In this document: positions 16,521 to 23,095 of the stretch, piece after piece
How positions within the stretch are numbered: the stretch's first letter is position 1
How the letters are laid out: each line of letters begins with the position of its first letter
IMG/VR virus record: IMGVR_UViG_3300021962_000646
Location: 1-23,996 of that record
Direction: 5' to 3' (one strand)
Source of the DNA: a virus
DNA length: 23,996 nucleotides
Translations under genes and position numbers: made by a program
Notes under the pieces: generated by a model
Seen by the model: the letters and a program-made list of their open reading frames with translations, nothing else
What the model was told of the DNA's origin: nothing
Database searches by the model: none

Positions 16521-17606
16521 CTAGGTCTTAATAATGTAGTTTAGAACCATGCTCGGCTGCACGTTGTTATGCGCGCTAGACGCATTTGCGGCCGTAGAGT
16601 TTTGATTGGTAGCAGTAGTGCTCTGGTTTGTAGCTGTCGTGCTTCCGGTTTGTGCAAGATTAGCCACGGCCTGTCCAAGAACAAAGCCGCTAAGCACTCC
16701 GCCTGTAACGCTAGTGTAGTCTACATAGTGCAAGTGAGAGTTCTGGGTATGTCCGTGGCTATTCTGGGTGTGAGTGTGAGAGCTTGTACCGGACTCCGCT
16801 CCAGTCAACGTGTGCGTTTGCGCGCCACCACTATTACCTAGAGTTGTTGCACCACCAGTAATTGTAGTAGAAGTAAGTCTATTTGCTGCGGTTCCACCCA
16901 TGTTGTCTAGACCAGCTACCGTTCGACCCCGTAAATCAGGGAGTCCGAAAGTGGTTGATCCATCGCCTACACCGTAGGCAGTTCCAATTGCGGTAAATAG
17001 ATTTGGGTAAGATGCACGGCTTACTACTTGACCGTAACAAAGCAGCCAGCCTGTAGGAGCGGTACTACCGGCGTAGGCGGTAACAGTACCTGACGGTAGC
17101 TGTGCATCAGTACCGGCGGCACCCTGTGGACCTTGTGCTCCCTGTGCCCCCTGAGGCCCCTGTGAGCCTTGTGGGCCGTAGTCACCCTGCGGTCCAGCAG
17201 GACCCTGCGCCCCTTGTGCTCCGTTAGCGCCCTGCGCCCCTGTAGCCCCTGTAGCACCCTGCGGACCGGGGACCGTACTAGCGTCACCCTGCGGACCTTG
17301 CGGTCCAGTATTACCTTGCGGACCAATATCTCCTTGCGGACCTTGTGGACCCAAGTTTCCTTGTGGTCCTTGCGGTCCAATATCTCCCTGTGGTCCCTGA
17401 ATTCCTTGTGGTCCCTGAACTCCCTGAGTTCCTTGTGGACCGAAATCTCCTTGGGGACCTTGACTACCTTGTGGGCCAGTAGAACCTTGCGGGCCTTGTG
17501 CTCCCTGAGGACCGATATCTCCTTGGGGTCCTACAGGACCGAGCGGACCTACAGGACCGTCTAGTCCTTTCTGGCCCCGAACTGAATACCAATCGGGGCG
17601 TGACAA
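16521..17606 (-). CDS. Collagen-like tail fibre with Tail Collar domain (361 aa)
   Basis: A trimeric fibre for host binding. After a short N-terminal anchor (residues 1-10), Gly-X-Y repeats run from G11 to about 165 with one break at 109-113. GPQ is the commonest triplet, as in bacterial and phage collagens lacking hydroxyproline. Residues 170-235 are a Tail Collar domain ([20 protein letters not shown], then [12 protein letters not shown]). Residues 276-293 hold three HxH motifs (277-279, 284-286, 291-293), as in metal-bound fibre tips. The end [17 protein letters not shown] matches the second collar protein. The start is TTG, directly after the preceding TAA, with an aggg site upstream. A chaperone-like gene follows. 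Confidence 0.9.
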   Translation of the reverse strand: MSRPDWYSVRGQKGLDGPVGPLGPVGPQGDIGPQGAQGPQGSTGPQGSQGPQGDFGPQGTQGVQGPQGIQGPQGDIGPQGPQGNLGPQGPQGDIGPQGNTGPQGPQGDASTVPGPQGATGATGAQGANGAQGAQGPAGPQGDYGPQGSQGPQGAQGAQGPQGAAGTDAQLPSGTVTAYAGSTAPTGWLLCYGQVVSRASYPNLFTAIGTAYGVGDGSTTFGLPDLRGRTVAGLDNMGGTAANRLTSTTITGGATTLGNSGGAQTHTLTGAESGTSSHTHTQNSHGHTQNSHLHYVDYTSVTGGVLSGFVLGQAVANLAQTGSTTATNQSTTATNQNSTAANASSAHNNVQPSMVLNYIIKT

Positions 17607-17885
17607 TTATCGACCCTGCTGTGCAGCGAGATTTACTTTAATGCTGCCGCCATCTGCGATCATGCTATACTGAGTCCGCCAAGGAAGCACTACTGCTTCG
17701 CCTGGACCTACAGCTTCGCACTCGTCTCCGAATTGAGCGGCCACTGTACCGTCAAAAAGAGCTACCCAAAGAGTATGGGTGTTGTCGAGGTTCTTGCACT
17801 TGATTAGCTGCGGAGTTTTGTCGGGCGCTGCGTAGTTTGCGGCAGCGGTATGCACTACAGTGTGGGTTACTGCTACGTTAGCCAT
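17607..17885 (-). CDS. Small beta-rich virion-like protein (92 aa)
   Basis: A protein I do not recognise. It is predicted to be mainly beta strands (VAVTHTVVHTAAANY, LWVALFDGTVAAQFG, GEAVVLPWRTQYSMIADGG, SIKVNLAAQ), with two cysteines (C30, C56) and no membrane helix. The size, beta content and place just after the capsid genes and before the fibre suggest a head decoration or fibre-base protein, which is inference only. It overlaps the upstream gene by eight bases, and its stop directly abuts the fibre's TTG start. Confidence 0.65.
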   Translation of the reverse strand: MANVAVTHTVVHTAAANYAAPDKTPQLIKCKNLDNTHTLWVALFDGTVAAQFGDECEAVGPGEAVVLPWRTQYSMIADGGSIKVNLAAQQGR

Positions 17886-18333
17886 TCTTTACAACCTTTA
17901 GATCGCCGGACTCTTCGTCACGGAAGGTAAACCGAAGCTTACCGGAGCTAAGATGCTTCATTCCTGTAGCAAGCAGGTCCTGATTGACGCCAGCCTCTTC
18001 GGCTTTCTTTGCGTCCTTCTCGGCCTGTGCTTTTGCTACTTGATCGTCGTACAACTTCTGCACATCGACGTTCGCTTGGTCCATCATGTGCAGCTTATCT
18101 AGAACAGAACTGTCCATGTTCCACACCTGTAGAACGACTCGCTCTCGTCCATCTTGTGTGCGCTCTACGATTTGATACGGAGCGTCTACAATCCCGCTTG
18201 CTCGACTAGGATCTAGGTACTGAACTCGAAGATTGGGCCAGCGATATTGGATTTCTTCTACAACTCCTAGCATATCGCGCTCAAAGGCTTGGCCTGCAAT
18301 AATGACATATTGTTCTAGATTTAGATTTTGCAT
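17878..18333 (-). CDS. Hypothetical post-capsid protein (151 aa)
   Basis: An unrecognised protein encoded right after the capsid gene and its hairpin terminator. The N-terminal 80 residues mix strands and helices (LEQYVIIAGQAFERDMLGVV, YQIVERTQDGRERVVLQVW). Residues 90-115 are a charged helix (DDQVAKAQAEKDAKKAEEAG), and the end is beta-like (KLRFTFRDEESGDLKVVKNG). It has no enzyme motif or cysteines. The start is ATG with only a weak agga upstream. Because the terminator lies just before it, this gene and those downstream are probably transcribed by read-through. A minor head or fibre-attachment role is possible. Confidence 0.62.
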   Translation of the reverse strand: MQNLNLEQYVIIAGQAFERDMLGVVEEIQYRWPNLRVQYLDPSRASGIVDAPYQIVERTQDGRERVVLQVWNMDSSVLDKLHMMDQANVDVQKLYDDQVAKAQAEKDAKKAEEAGVNQDLLATGMKHLSSGKLRFTFRDEESGDLKVVKNG

Positions 18334-18348
18334 AGTCCTAAATGAAAA

Positions 18349-18392
18349 GAGGGAGAGTCCGTGGGGCCATAACCTCCCACGGACTCTCCCTC
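18349..18392 (-). terminator. Hairpin terminator/attenuator after the capsid gene
   Basis: A perfect 17-bp stem (GAGGGAGAGTCCGTGGG with its complement) closes a ten-base loop. On the leftward transcript it is followed by TTTTCATTT. It lies in the 97-base gap between the capsid gene stop (18431) and the next start (18333), the longest gene-free stretch of the late operon. It probably ends part of the transcription, so that capsid mRNA exceeds that of downstream genes, and may also protect the 3' end of capsid mRNA. Confidence 0.85.
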
Positions 18393-18430
18393 GATCGGAG
18401 GGCTGGAGCCCTATTAAATTGTAAGGTTTG

Positions 18431-19636
18431 TTACGCCTCGGTGATACCGGTCATTACTGCGTGACCGTTACGCCGGTAGGTCGAAACGTTCCAGTAACGC
18501 TTCATCATGACGTCGTAGGCATCGTAGCCGCCGACCCACTTGAAGATGCTACCGTCCCGGTCGTCGAAGTGCCAATCCTTCGTCTGCCGGATCGTAAGGT
18601 CCTTCTCGGTGAGGAAATACATTGTCGAAGCCGGGCAATCAGGATCTTCCACGACGGGAATCTCGGTACCGTAGTTGAACGGTAGACCGGTGTAACCGCC
18701 ATCGAAGGTCTGAGTGTTGACGAACTGGCGATCCTGACGAAGCAGGTTGAAGTATGCACGACGCACGCCAAGCGAAGTGAAGATCGCGGAGATCTTCCCA
18801 CCGTTTACACGAACTTCGTCACACCGCTTAATCATCGCCTCTTCGGTAAGAGAGCCACCAAGAGCGACCGAAACGGCCGCCCACTTTGGCTCGGAAGAGG
18901 GGTTGATATCGTGAAGAATACCAGTCGAAGCAACGATCTTGGCAAGACCGTTTGGCTCACGCTGCGTACCAGACGAGTAGTTACCTGCCCGGTAAATACC
19001 GTCGGTCGTAGCGGTAGCTACGGTTGCACCGTCGAAAGTAACTACGCCAGTGGTGTAGTTAATTGCGGTGATAGTACGGCCCGTTGCAACGGCAGCACCC
19101 GTCGAACGGGTGAGAATGTCAATTACTTGACCAACCTCAAGCCAGTAAGTACCAGAAGCACCTACAGTTACGGTGTTTGCAGCAGGCGAGGTGGCTGCGG
19201 AAACTGCGGCGAGAAGGCCAGTGCCATCACCGTAGAGGATCCGCTGCTGATCCTTAAGAAGCGAAGTCTTAAGCGACTCCATCTCAAGATCGGCTGCCTG
19301 AGCAAAAGCCTGCGGGTTCTTTGCGGTCTGATCGAAAATCTGACCGTTGAACCGAGCGCGGCCATAACCGTGGAAAAGGGTGACCTTTGCCTGGTTGTAC
19401 TTTGCCGCACCGGGATCGCCAAGAGCCTCGCCCTCAGCACGGTACGAAATACCCTGGTTACGGCCTACGATTACGGGGAAGTAAACGTACTTACCACCAG
19501 TGGTATCAACTACACCCTCGGAGGACTTTTCAATCCGCTTACCGAGGATCATCTCATCCTGAAGCTGCGAAGGAATCTTCGTCTCGTAGACTTCCTTGAG
19601 CAGCGACGAGATGGACGTAAGAGTTACGTTTGCCAT
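18431..19636 (-). CDS. Major capsid protein (401 aa)
   Basis: The main shell protein, of probable HK97 fold. The N-terminal part (LLKEVYETKIPSQLQDEMIL, then YVYFPVIVGRNQGISYRAEG) fits the N-arm and E-loop region. Residues 105-140 fit the long spine helix (FAQAADLEMESLKTSLLKDQ). Residues 150-220 are a beta-rich insertion also found in the 636-residue tail protein. The end (FKWVGGYDAYDVMMKRYWNV) fits the P-domain. Its place after portal and scaffold and its size support the call. A strong agggag site nine bases before ATG predicts high expression, and a terminator follows. No protease gene is seen, and the N-terminus lacks an obvious delta domain, so shell maturation may not need cleavage. Confidence 0.92.
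   Translation of the reverse strand: MANVTLTSISSLLKEVYETKIPSQLQDEMILGKRIEKSSEGVVDTTGGKYVYFPVIVGRNQGISYRAEGEALGDPGAAKYNQAKVTLFHGYGRARFNGQIFDQTAKNPQAFAQAADLEMESLKTSLLKDQQRILYGDGTGLLAAVSAATSPAANTVTVGASGTYWLEVGQVIDILTRSTGAAVATGRTITAINYTTGVVTFDGATVATATTDGIYRAGNYSSGTQREPNGLAKIVASTGILHDINPSSEPKWAAVSVALGGSLTEEAMIKRCDEVRVNGGKISAIFTSLGVRRAYFNLLRQDRQFVNTQTFDGGYTGLPFNYGTEIPVVEDPDCPASTMYFLTEKDLTIRQTKDWHFDDRDGSIFKWVGGYDAYDVMMKRYWNVSTYRRNGHAVMTGITEA
18977..19189 (-). other. Beta-rich insertion in the capsid protein, shared with the tail protein
   Basis: Residues about 150-220 of the capsid protein show NTVTVG, GQVIDI, STGA, RTITAIN and TGVVT, in the same order as residues 158-230 of the 636-residue tail protein. 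It follows the spine helix, where HK97-fold proteins can carry surface insertions. Confidence 0.75.
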
Positions 19637-19641
19637 CTTAA

Positions 19642-20415
19642 TTACTCCCTAGACATTTCTGAGAGCATCTTCGTAAGGTAGTCCTTAGTGTCCTTAGAAG
19701 ATGCGTTTGCCAAATCCGGTTTGTTTACAGGAGGAAGCCCGGATCCACTCAATACCTTTGGTGCAGGTGCCTTAGCGCGCTGATTGACAACATTCTGCAC
19801 GAGTTGGTGAAATTCTTGAACAGCCTCTTCTGGATCTGCCCCGGCAGCAATTGCACGCAGTACCCAAGTGCGATCATACTCGCCGTACTGCTGCTTTAGC
19901 TCTTCCATAGTGGTTTCCAGCATTTCCCGTTCATAGGCTTCCTGCGACATGGTTTCCTGATTCTGGATCCATGACGCCATAGCAGCGATGTACTTCTCAT
20001 ATTCTGCAAGTCGCTGCTCTGTCGGGTCTGGCTCTTCGGAGCTTCCCATTTCTTCGGCAATAGCTCTAGCTTCTTGCTTGCCATAGCCTTGGTTTACCAG
20101 ATAATCATAAATTACCTGGGGTTGGTTTAGTAGAGTATCGTAGAGACGACGGCTGTTTGTAAGGGTTTCGTAATCGCCTAGTTCGCGATAGCCCTTTAGC
20201 TCGCCTTGCACCTTCTGAGCATACTTTGTAAAGTTACTATCCCACTGTGGGAGATAGTTCTGCAGTACGGGTCGATGCTCTTCAGGAACGGTCTCTAGGA
20301 AACTCTTGGCGTAACCGCTGAGTCGCGGTTCAGAAGTTTCTTGAGCTGGCTCGGACGAATACTCATAACCGTCCGAGCTTTCATAGCCTTCTGATTCGCC
20401 TAGTTCATTTTCCAT
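19642..20415 (-). CDS. Capsid scaffolding protein (257 aa)
   Basis: A probable internal scaffold, placed between portal and capsid genes as is usual. Residues 1-32 are acidic and disordered (ENELGESEGYESSDGYEYSS). Residues 33-150 are helical (LSGYAKSFLETVPEEHRPVL, EYEKYIAAMASWIQNQETM). Residues 150-220 form a coiled coil (YEREMLETTMEELKQQYGEY). The C-terminus after a Pro-rich linker is a short amphipathic helix KDTKDYLTKMLSEMS, suited to bind the coat protein. It has no cysteine or enzymatic motif, so it is not a fused protease. The call rests on composition and context. It starts inside the 54-residue gene's last codons with an 11-base overlap. Confidence 0.82.
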   Translation of the reverse strand: MENELGESEGYESSDGYEYSSEPAQETSEPRLSGYAKSFLETVPEEHRPVLQNYLPQWDSNFTKYAQKVQGELKGYRELGDYETLTNSRRLYDTLLNQPQVIYDYLVNQGYGKQEARAIAEEMGSSEEPDPTEQRLAEYEKYIAAMASWIQNQETMSQEAYEREMLETTMEELKQQYGEYDRTWVLRAIAAGADPEEAVQEFHQLVQNVVNQRAKAPAPKVLSGSGLPPVNKPDLANASSKDTKDYLTKMLSEMSRE

Positions 20416-20569
20416 ATTGGATCTTAGACCTCGTTTTGGTATTGGCTATCCTGATCGCTTTTGCCTCGTCCCCAGTTTCCTTAAGGATTGCGTTAGCGAT
20501 TGATGCCCAACGGGATGGATTCTGTACGTCTTTTTTAAAACGTTTTGCGTCGCCAGAATTCCACGGCAT
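20405..20569 (-). CDS. Small conserved protein (54 aa), MPW...W..IAN...GDE..AI type
   Basis: A short gene filling the apparent gap between portal and scaffold. The frame runs from ATG at 20569 to TGA at 20405-20407. The protein begins MPWNSGDAKRFKKDVQNPSR and continues WASIANAILKETGDEAKAIR. This pattern (MPW..DAKR, W..IAN, L...GDE..AIR.AN) matches from memory a widespread small family of phage and bacterial proteins of unknown function. It is basic and helical. The start overlaps the portal stop (TAATG), with aaggagg twelve bases upstream. The end overlaps the scaffold start. Both overlaps and the family-like pattern make it very likely a real gene. Confidence 0.8.
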   Translation of the reverse strand: MPWNSGDAKRFKKDVQNPSRWASIANAILKETGDEAKAIRIANTKTRSKIQYGK

Positions 20570-22482
20570 TACTGCTGAGGTCCTCCTTGTGGCGGTGTGC
20601 CTCCGCTAACTTGTAGCAGAGTTGCCAGCCTCCAAAGTTCAGTTTCGTAATTCGGATCAATCGCGCCTGGGTTCATCGGATCTGTCATCTCTTGAACCTG
20701 CGGTTGTAGACCGAAACTCATAACTAGGAACTTGAGGTGGATGTAATTGTGCAGGCGGAACAAGTACTTAACTTGTTCGTCCGCATTCTCCCACTCTTCA
20801 CGCTTCATCTGATCTGTATGTTCAGCCAGGTGAGCCAGGTGGTCGTGCCAAACTTCTACAGGAGCAAATACCCCCTGCATAAGTTTTAGATTCTCTCGTT
20901 GCGCTTGACGCGCGTCTGCTTGTAGTTCTTCGTACAAGCGACCGAGTTCAGGCATATCGAGATAGGCTAGACCCTTGTGAGCGGGAATTACACCCATTTT
21001 CATTAGCTCCATCAGCTCTGCCTTCTTAGCAGCTCGGCTGACAGGGATTGCTGATCCGGGAACTACACGGAAGTCTGTGTTTCCTCGGAGATCTGCGCCA
21101 GAAAGAAGAAACGCTTCAAAGTTTTCGTTCTTTCCTACAACTTGAATGGTTCGCTGTGCGTCCCAATACTGAACAACCAGCGAAAGGAGTTGGCGTCCCA
21201 CCTCTTGATAGCTACGCTCCTTAGAGCGAATAGCTGGAACAAGAGCGGAATCGTCGCGTTCTTGTAGGTACGCGATTGCCGTGGCCGCTTCTACGCGGCC
21301 TGGAACGGTGCCCTTGCTCACTTCGTTCTGCGAAGCGATCTCGTTCATCTCTTCCCGTACGCGCTGGATATTGTCCAGCACATAGCTGGGAAGGGGAGAA
21401 AGCTGTGTTTGCTGAGGCCGCGAAGCTCCAGGGATCACCTGAATAATTGCACCTGGCTCGCTCGTCATCTGACGAACGTCTACGGTGCCCTTCTCTACAA
21501 CCCATTGTGGCTTGGTCATTAGGTTGACCGACTCCACAATCTTAGACCGCTGCTTGTTGTATTCCTTCTGTAGCGGAATAAGATCGTCGATGAAGCACGA
21601 TCCGTAGAAGCGGTTGGTTGGAGTATGAATCCGAGGGATAAAGGGGAAGTGGCCGTGAGCGTAGGGCCACGGGGAAATCGAGTCTCCGAGAAGCTTGCCC
21701 TGCGCTACGGCGCATAGTGCGCCGTCAGGGAACGAAGCGCACGGAGCGATCCAAACTTCCTTAACAAGGATGCCCTTCTTTGTTGCATTCTTGTCGGTGA
21801 TGCCCATTGCGTTGAACAGGCGCTCTTCAAGAAGATCGGTTCCGGCTTTATCTTCCGGCTTCATCTCGATACCGTAAGTCGAGTAGACCCAATCGGGACT
21901 CTTGACCGCTGCGTGCATTACCCACGGCTGCTTGTTAAGTCGGGGTTCATCAAGCGCAGGAACAAAAAGATGGAAGGGGGAGATCGGCTCTACGCAGATC
22001 TTTCCCATCATCCCCGTTGCTGGATCTACTTCCTCGGAGTAATACACTTTAAGGTAGCCGTTACCCGTAAGGATGCACCAGAGGTCTGCGATCTCTTCCT
22101 GTACGTCGAGTTCTGTAGACTCAATAAGGTAAGAGTGCAGGCTTTCTGCTGCGCGTGCAGCAGCCTGGTCCGCACCGTCACTCGTGGATGGCATGACATA
22201 TCCACGAGGAGCGTTGTTCGATAGTCGGGCCAGCTCCCGTCGAACATAAGACCGTAGGAGGTTGATAGTGAGTCGAACTCTCCACGGTGGTGCCGAAGGC
22301 TCAACCAACTTAGCGTTGGCGAACGAACCAGACTGCGCCCAGGTCACCCATTGCTTCCCAAGGTAGAAAGCAATGTTGGTGTACCACTGGCGTTCAAATG
22401 AAGTTCGTGCAGTCTTTGCCTGATCGAACTCCGTGTTTACCCAGGAAACGATCTCCTGGGGAGATGACTCCATCGAGATCAT
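20569..22482 (-). CDS. Portal protein (637 aa)
   Basis: The ring of twelve at the capsid vertex through which DNA enters and leaves. The N-terminal helix (SFERQWYTNIAFYLGKQWVT), the core LTINLLRSYVRRELARLSNN, then DVQEEIADLWCILTGNGYLK and the wing/stem part GSCFIDDLIPLQKEYNKQRS fit portals of about 600-700 residues in short-tailed phages. A helical C-terminal part (from about 500) and a Gly/Pro-rich end (GGTPPQGGPQQ) follow. The start overlaps the upstream stop (ATGA), and a strong aaggag site lies seven bases before it, which favours M1 over the in-frame Met at residue 4. It is followed directly by the 54-residue gene and the scaffold. Confidence 0.9.
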   Translation of the reverse strand: MISMESSPQEIVSWVNTEFDQAKTARTSFERQWYTNIAFYLGKQWVTWAQSGSFANAKLVEPSAPPWRVRLTINLLRSYVRRELARLSNNAPRGYVMPSTSDGADQAAARAAESLHSYLIESTELDVQEEIADLWCILTGNGYLKVYYSEEVDPATGMMGKICVEPISPFHLFVPALDEPRLNKQPWVMHAAVKSPDWVYSTYGIEMKPEDKAGTDLLEERLFNAMGITDKNATKKGILVKEVWIAPCASFPDGALCAVAQGKLLGDSISPWPYAHGHFPFIPRIHTPTNRFYGSCFIDDLIPLQKEYNKQRSKIVESVNLMTKPQWVVEKGTVDVRQMTSEPGAIIQVIPGASRPQQTQLSPLPSYVLDNIQRVREEMNEIASQNEVSKGTVPGRVEAATAIAYLQERDDSALVPAIRSKERSYQEVGRQLLSLVVQYWDAQRTIQVVGKNENFEAFLLSGADLRGNTDFRVVPGSAIPVSRAAKKAELMELMKMGVIPAHKGLAYLDMPELGRLYEELQADARQAQRENLKLMQGVFAPVEVWHDHLAHLAEHTDQMKREEWENADEQVKYLFRLHNYIHLKFLVMSFGLQPQVQEMTDPMNPGAIDPNYETELWRLATLLQVSGGTPPQGGPQQ

Positions 22483-22601
22483 TCGTCATCTCCTTCTAGG
22501 GACTTGAGGAAGGCAGCGAGATCAACTAGGATCTCGCCACCTTCCTCATGCAGCGCGTCAGGATCGCTAAAGTCAATCTCCTGAGGAGTTAAGATTGACA
22601 T
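22479..22601 (-). CDS. Small acidic hypothetical protein (about 40 aa; start uncertain)
   Basis: The frame ends in an ATGA overlap with the portal start, with the portal's Shine-Dalgarno site inside its last codons, so the end is probably real. The acidic sequence MSILTPQEIDFSDPDALHEE continues to a helix LVDLAAFLKSLEGDDE. I chose the ATG at 22601, after the previous gene's stop, with a weak ggaa site six bases upstream. Two longer starts exist: 22706 (75 residues) and 22832 (117 residues, with a hydrophobic N-terminus). They overlap the preceding gene by 68 and 194 bases and look less likely. Function is unknown. Confidence 0.55.
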   Translation of the reverse strand: MSILTPQEIDFSDPDALHEEGGEILVDLAAFLKSLEGDDE

Positions 22602-22638
22602 GGATCGTTCCGCAGCCGCGAACTCGGACCAACTGTGG

Positions 22639-23040
22639 CTAGATAGCCGGTTTAGCAGGCTTTGCTGGTGGTCTAGCTGAGTCTTTAGAATTTCCTCCAA
22701 CGACATCAGACAGCTCTGCAATGCGCTGCTCAAGTTGTTTAGTGACGCTCGCGAGATTTTCCACGTTAGCAAAATAAACGCGGTGATAAGCGAGTTCACC
22801 GACAAGACTGTCAAGGCTAGGGGCCAAGTCACTGATTTTATTCCTTAGCTCTTTGGAAGTATCCTGAGAATAACCCAAGTGCTTTGCAATCTCATCGAAG
22901 ATCTTCCCTGCGATCAGGATAGATCCGCGCTTGGCGTCCTTGGTGTAGAGGCGAACGTACCACTCGTCCTCCACGATGCCGGACAGACTGCAGGCAGCGG
23001 GCTGCTTCTGAGGTACGGTTTCACGCTCGTACTGGCTCAT
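22639..23040 (-). CDS. Hypothetical protein after terminase (133 aa)
   Basis: An unrecognised protein. Residues 20-75 are mixed (DEWYVRLYTKDAKRGSILIA, KIFDEIAKHLGYSQDTSKEL). Residues 80-115 are a coiled coil (VENLASVTKQLEQRIAELSD). The end is Lys/Pro-rich (ARPPAKPAKPAI). It lies between terminase and portal. A small terminase subunit normally precedes the large one, so I do not call it that. The ATG lacks a Shine-Dalgarno site and sits in the loop region of a 7-bp hairpin, and a perfect TTGACA box lies about 30 bases upstream, so it might be read from its own, possibly leaderless, transcript. Confidence 0.65.
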   Translation of the reverse strand: MSQYERETVPQKQPAACSLSGIVEDEWYVRLYTKDAKRGSILIAGKIFDEIAKHLGYSQDTSKELRNKISDLAPSLDSLVGELAYHRVYFANVENLASVTKQLEQRIAELSDVVGGNSKDSARPPAKPAKPAI

Positions 23041-23048
23041 AGAGCCAG
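23032..23048. repeat. 7-bp inverted repeat over the start of the 133-aa gene
   Basis: CTGGCTC-ATA-GAGCCAG is a perfect 7-bp inverted repeat with a three-base loop. The start codon of the leftward gene (23038-23040) lies partly in the loop. It could limit ribosome access or act as an operator, or be chance. Confidence 0.5.
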
Positions 23049-23075
23049 TTAGCGACAGCTATCTTAACTTGTCAA
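23047..23075 (-). promoter_or_regulatory. Possible sigma70-like promoter in the terminase-downstream gap
   Basis: In the 55-base gap after the terminase gene the leftward strand has a perfect -35 box TTGACA (23070-23075). At 17 bases spacing the -10 position is CTAACT, a poor match to TATAAT. Transcription would begin near 23040, at the ATG itself, which fits the missing Shine-Dalgarno site. The weak -10 box keeps this tentative. Confidence 0.3.
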
Positions 23076-23095
23076 GGGGAGATAGGATATTGCCA

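Noticed and set aside
17169-17564. 131-residue repetitive SLRTLW-type frame opposite the collagen region
   Set aside because: The repeat is the antisense reading of Gly-Pro-Gln codons. No start signal is seen and the sense frame explains the DNA.
12137-17606. Programmed frameshift tail-chaperone pair and tape measure, as in long-tailed phages
   Set aside because: I found no slippery overlap between two short frames upstream of a long helical gene, and no tail tube protein. The gene set fits a short tail.
18399-18412. Short AGGGCT-GG-AGCCCT hairpin before the main post-capsid terminator
   Set aside because: The loop is too short, no T-run follows and the stem is weak. The adjacent 17-bp stem is the likely terminator.
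18911-19681. 256-residue open frame on the + strand opposite the capsid gene
   Set aside because: It is fully antisense to a well-supported capsid protein, has a Cys/Ser/Arg-rich composition typical of shadow frames, and no ribosome-binding site or neighbour.
22146-22163. CTGCTGC-GCGT-GCAGCAG hairpin in the portal gene
   Set aside because: It lies in Ala/Arg codons of a well-supported frame and no T-run follows. Alanine-rich codons make such stems by chance.
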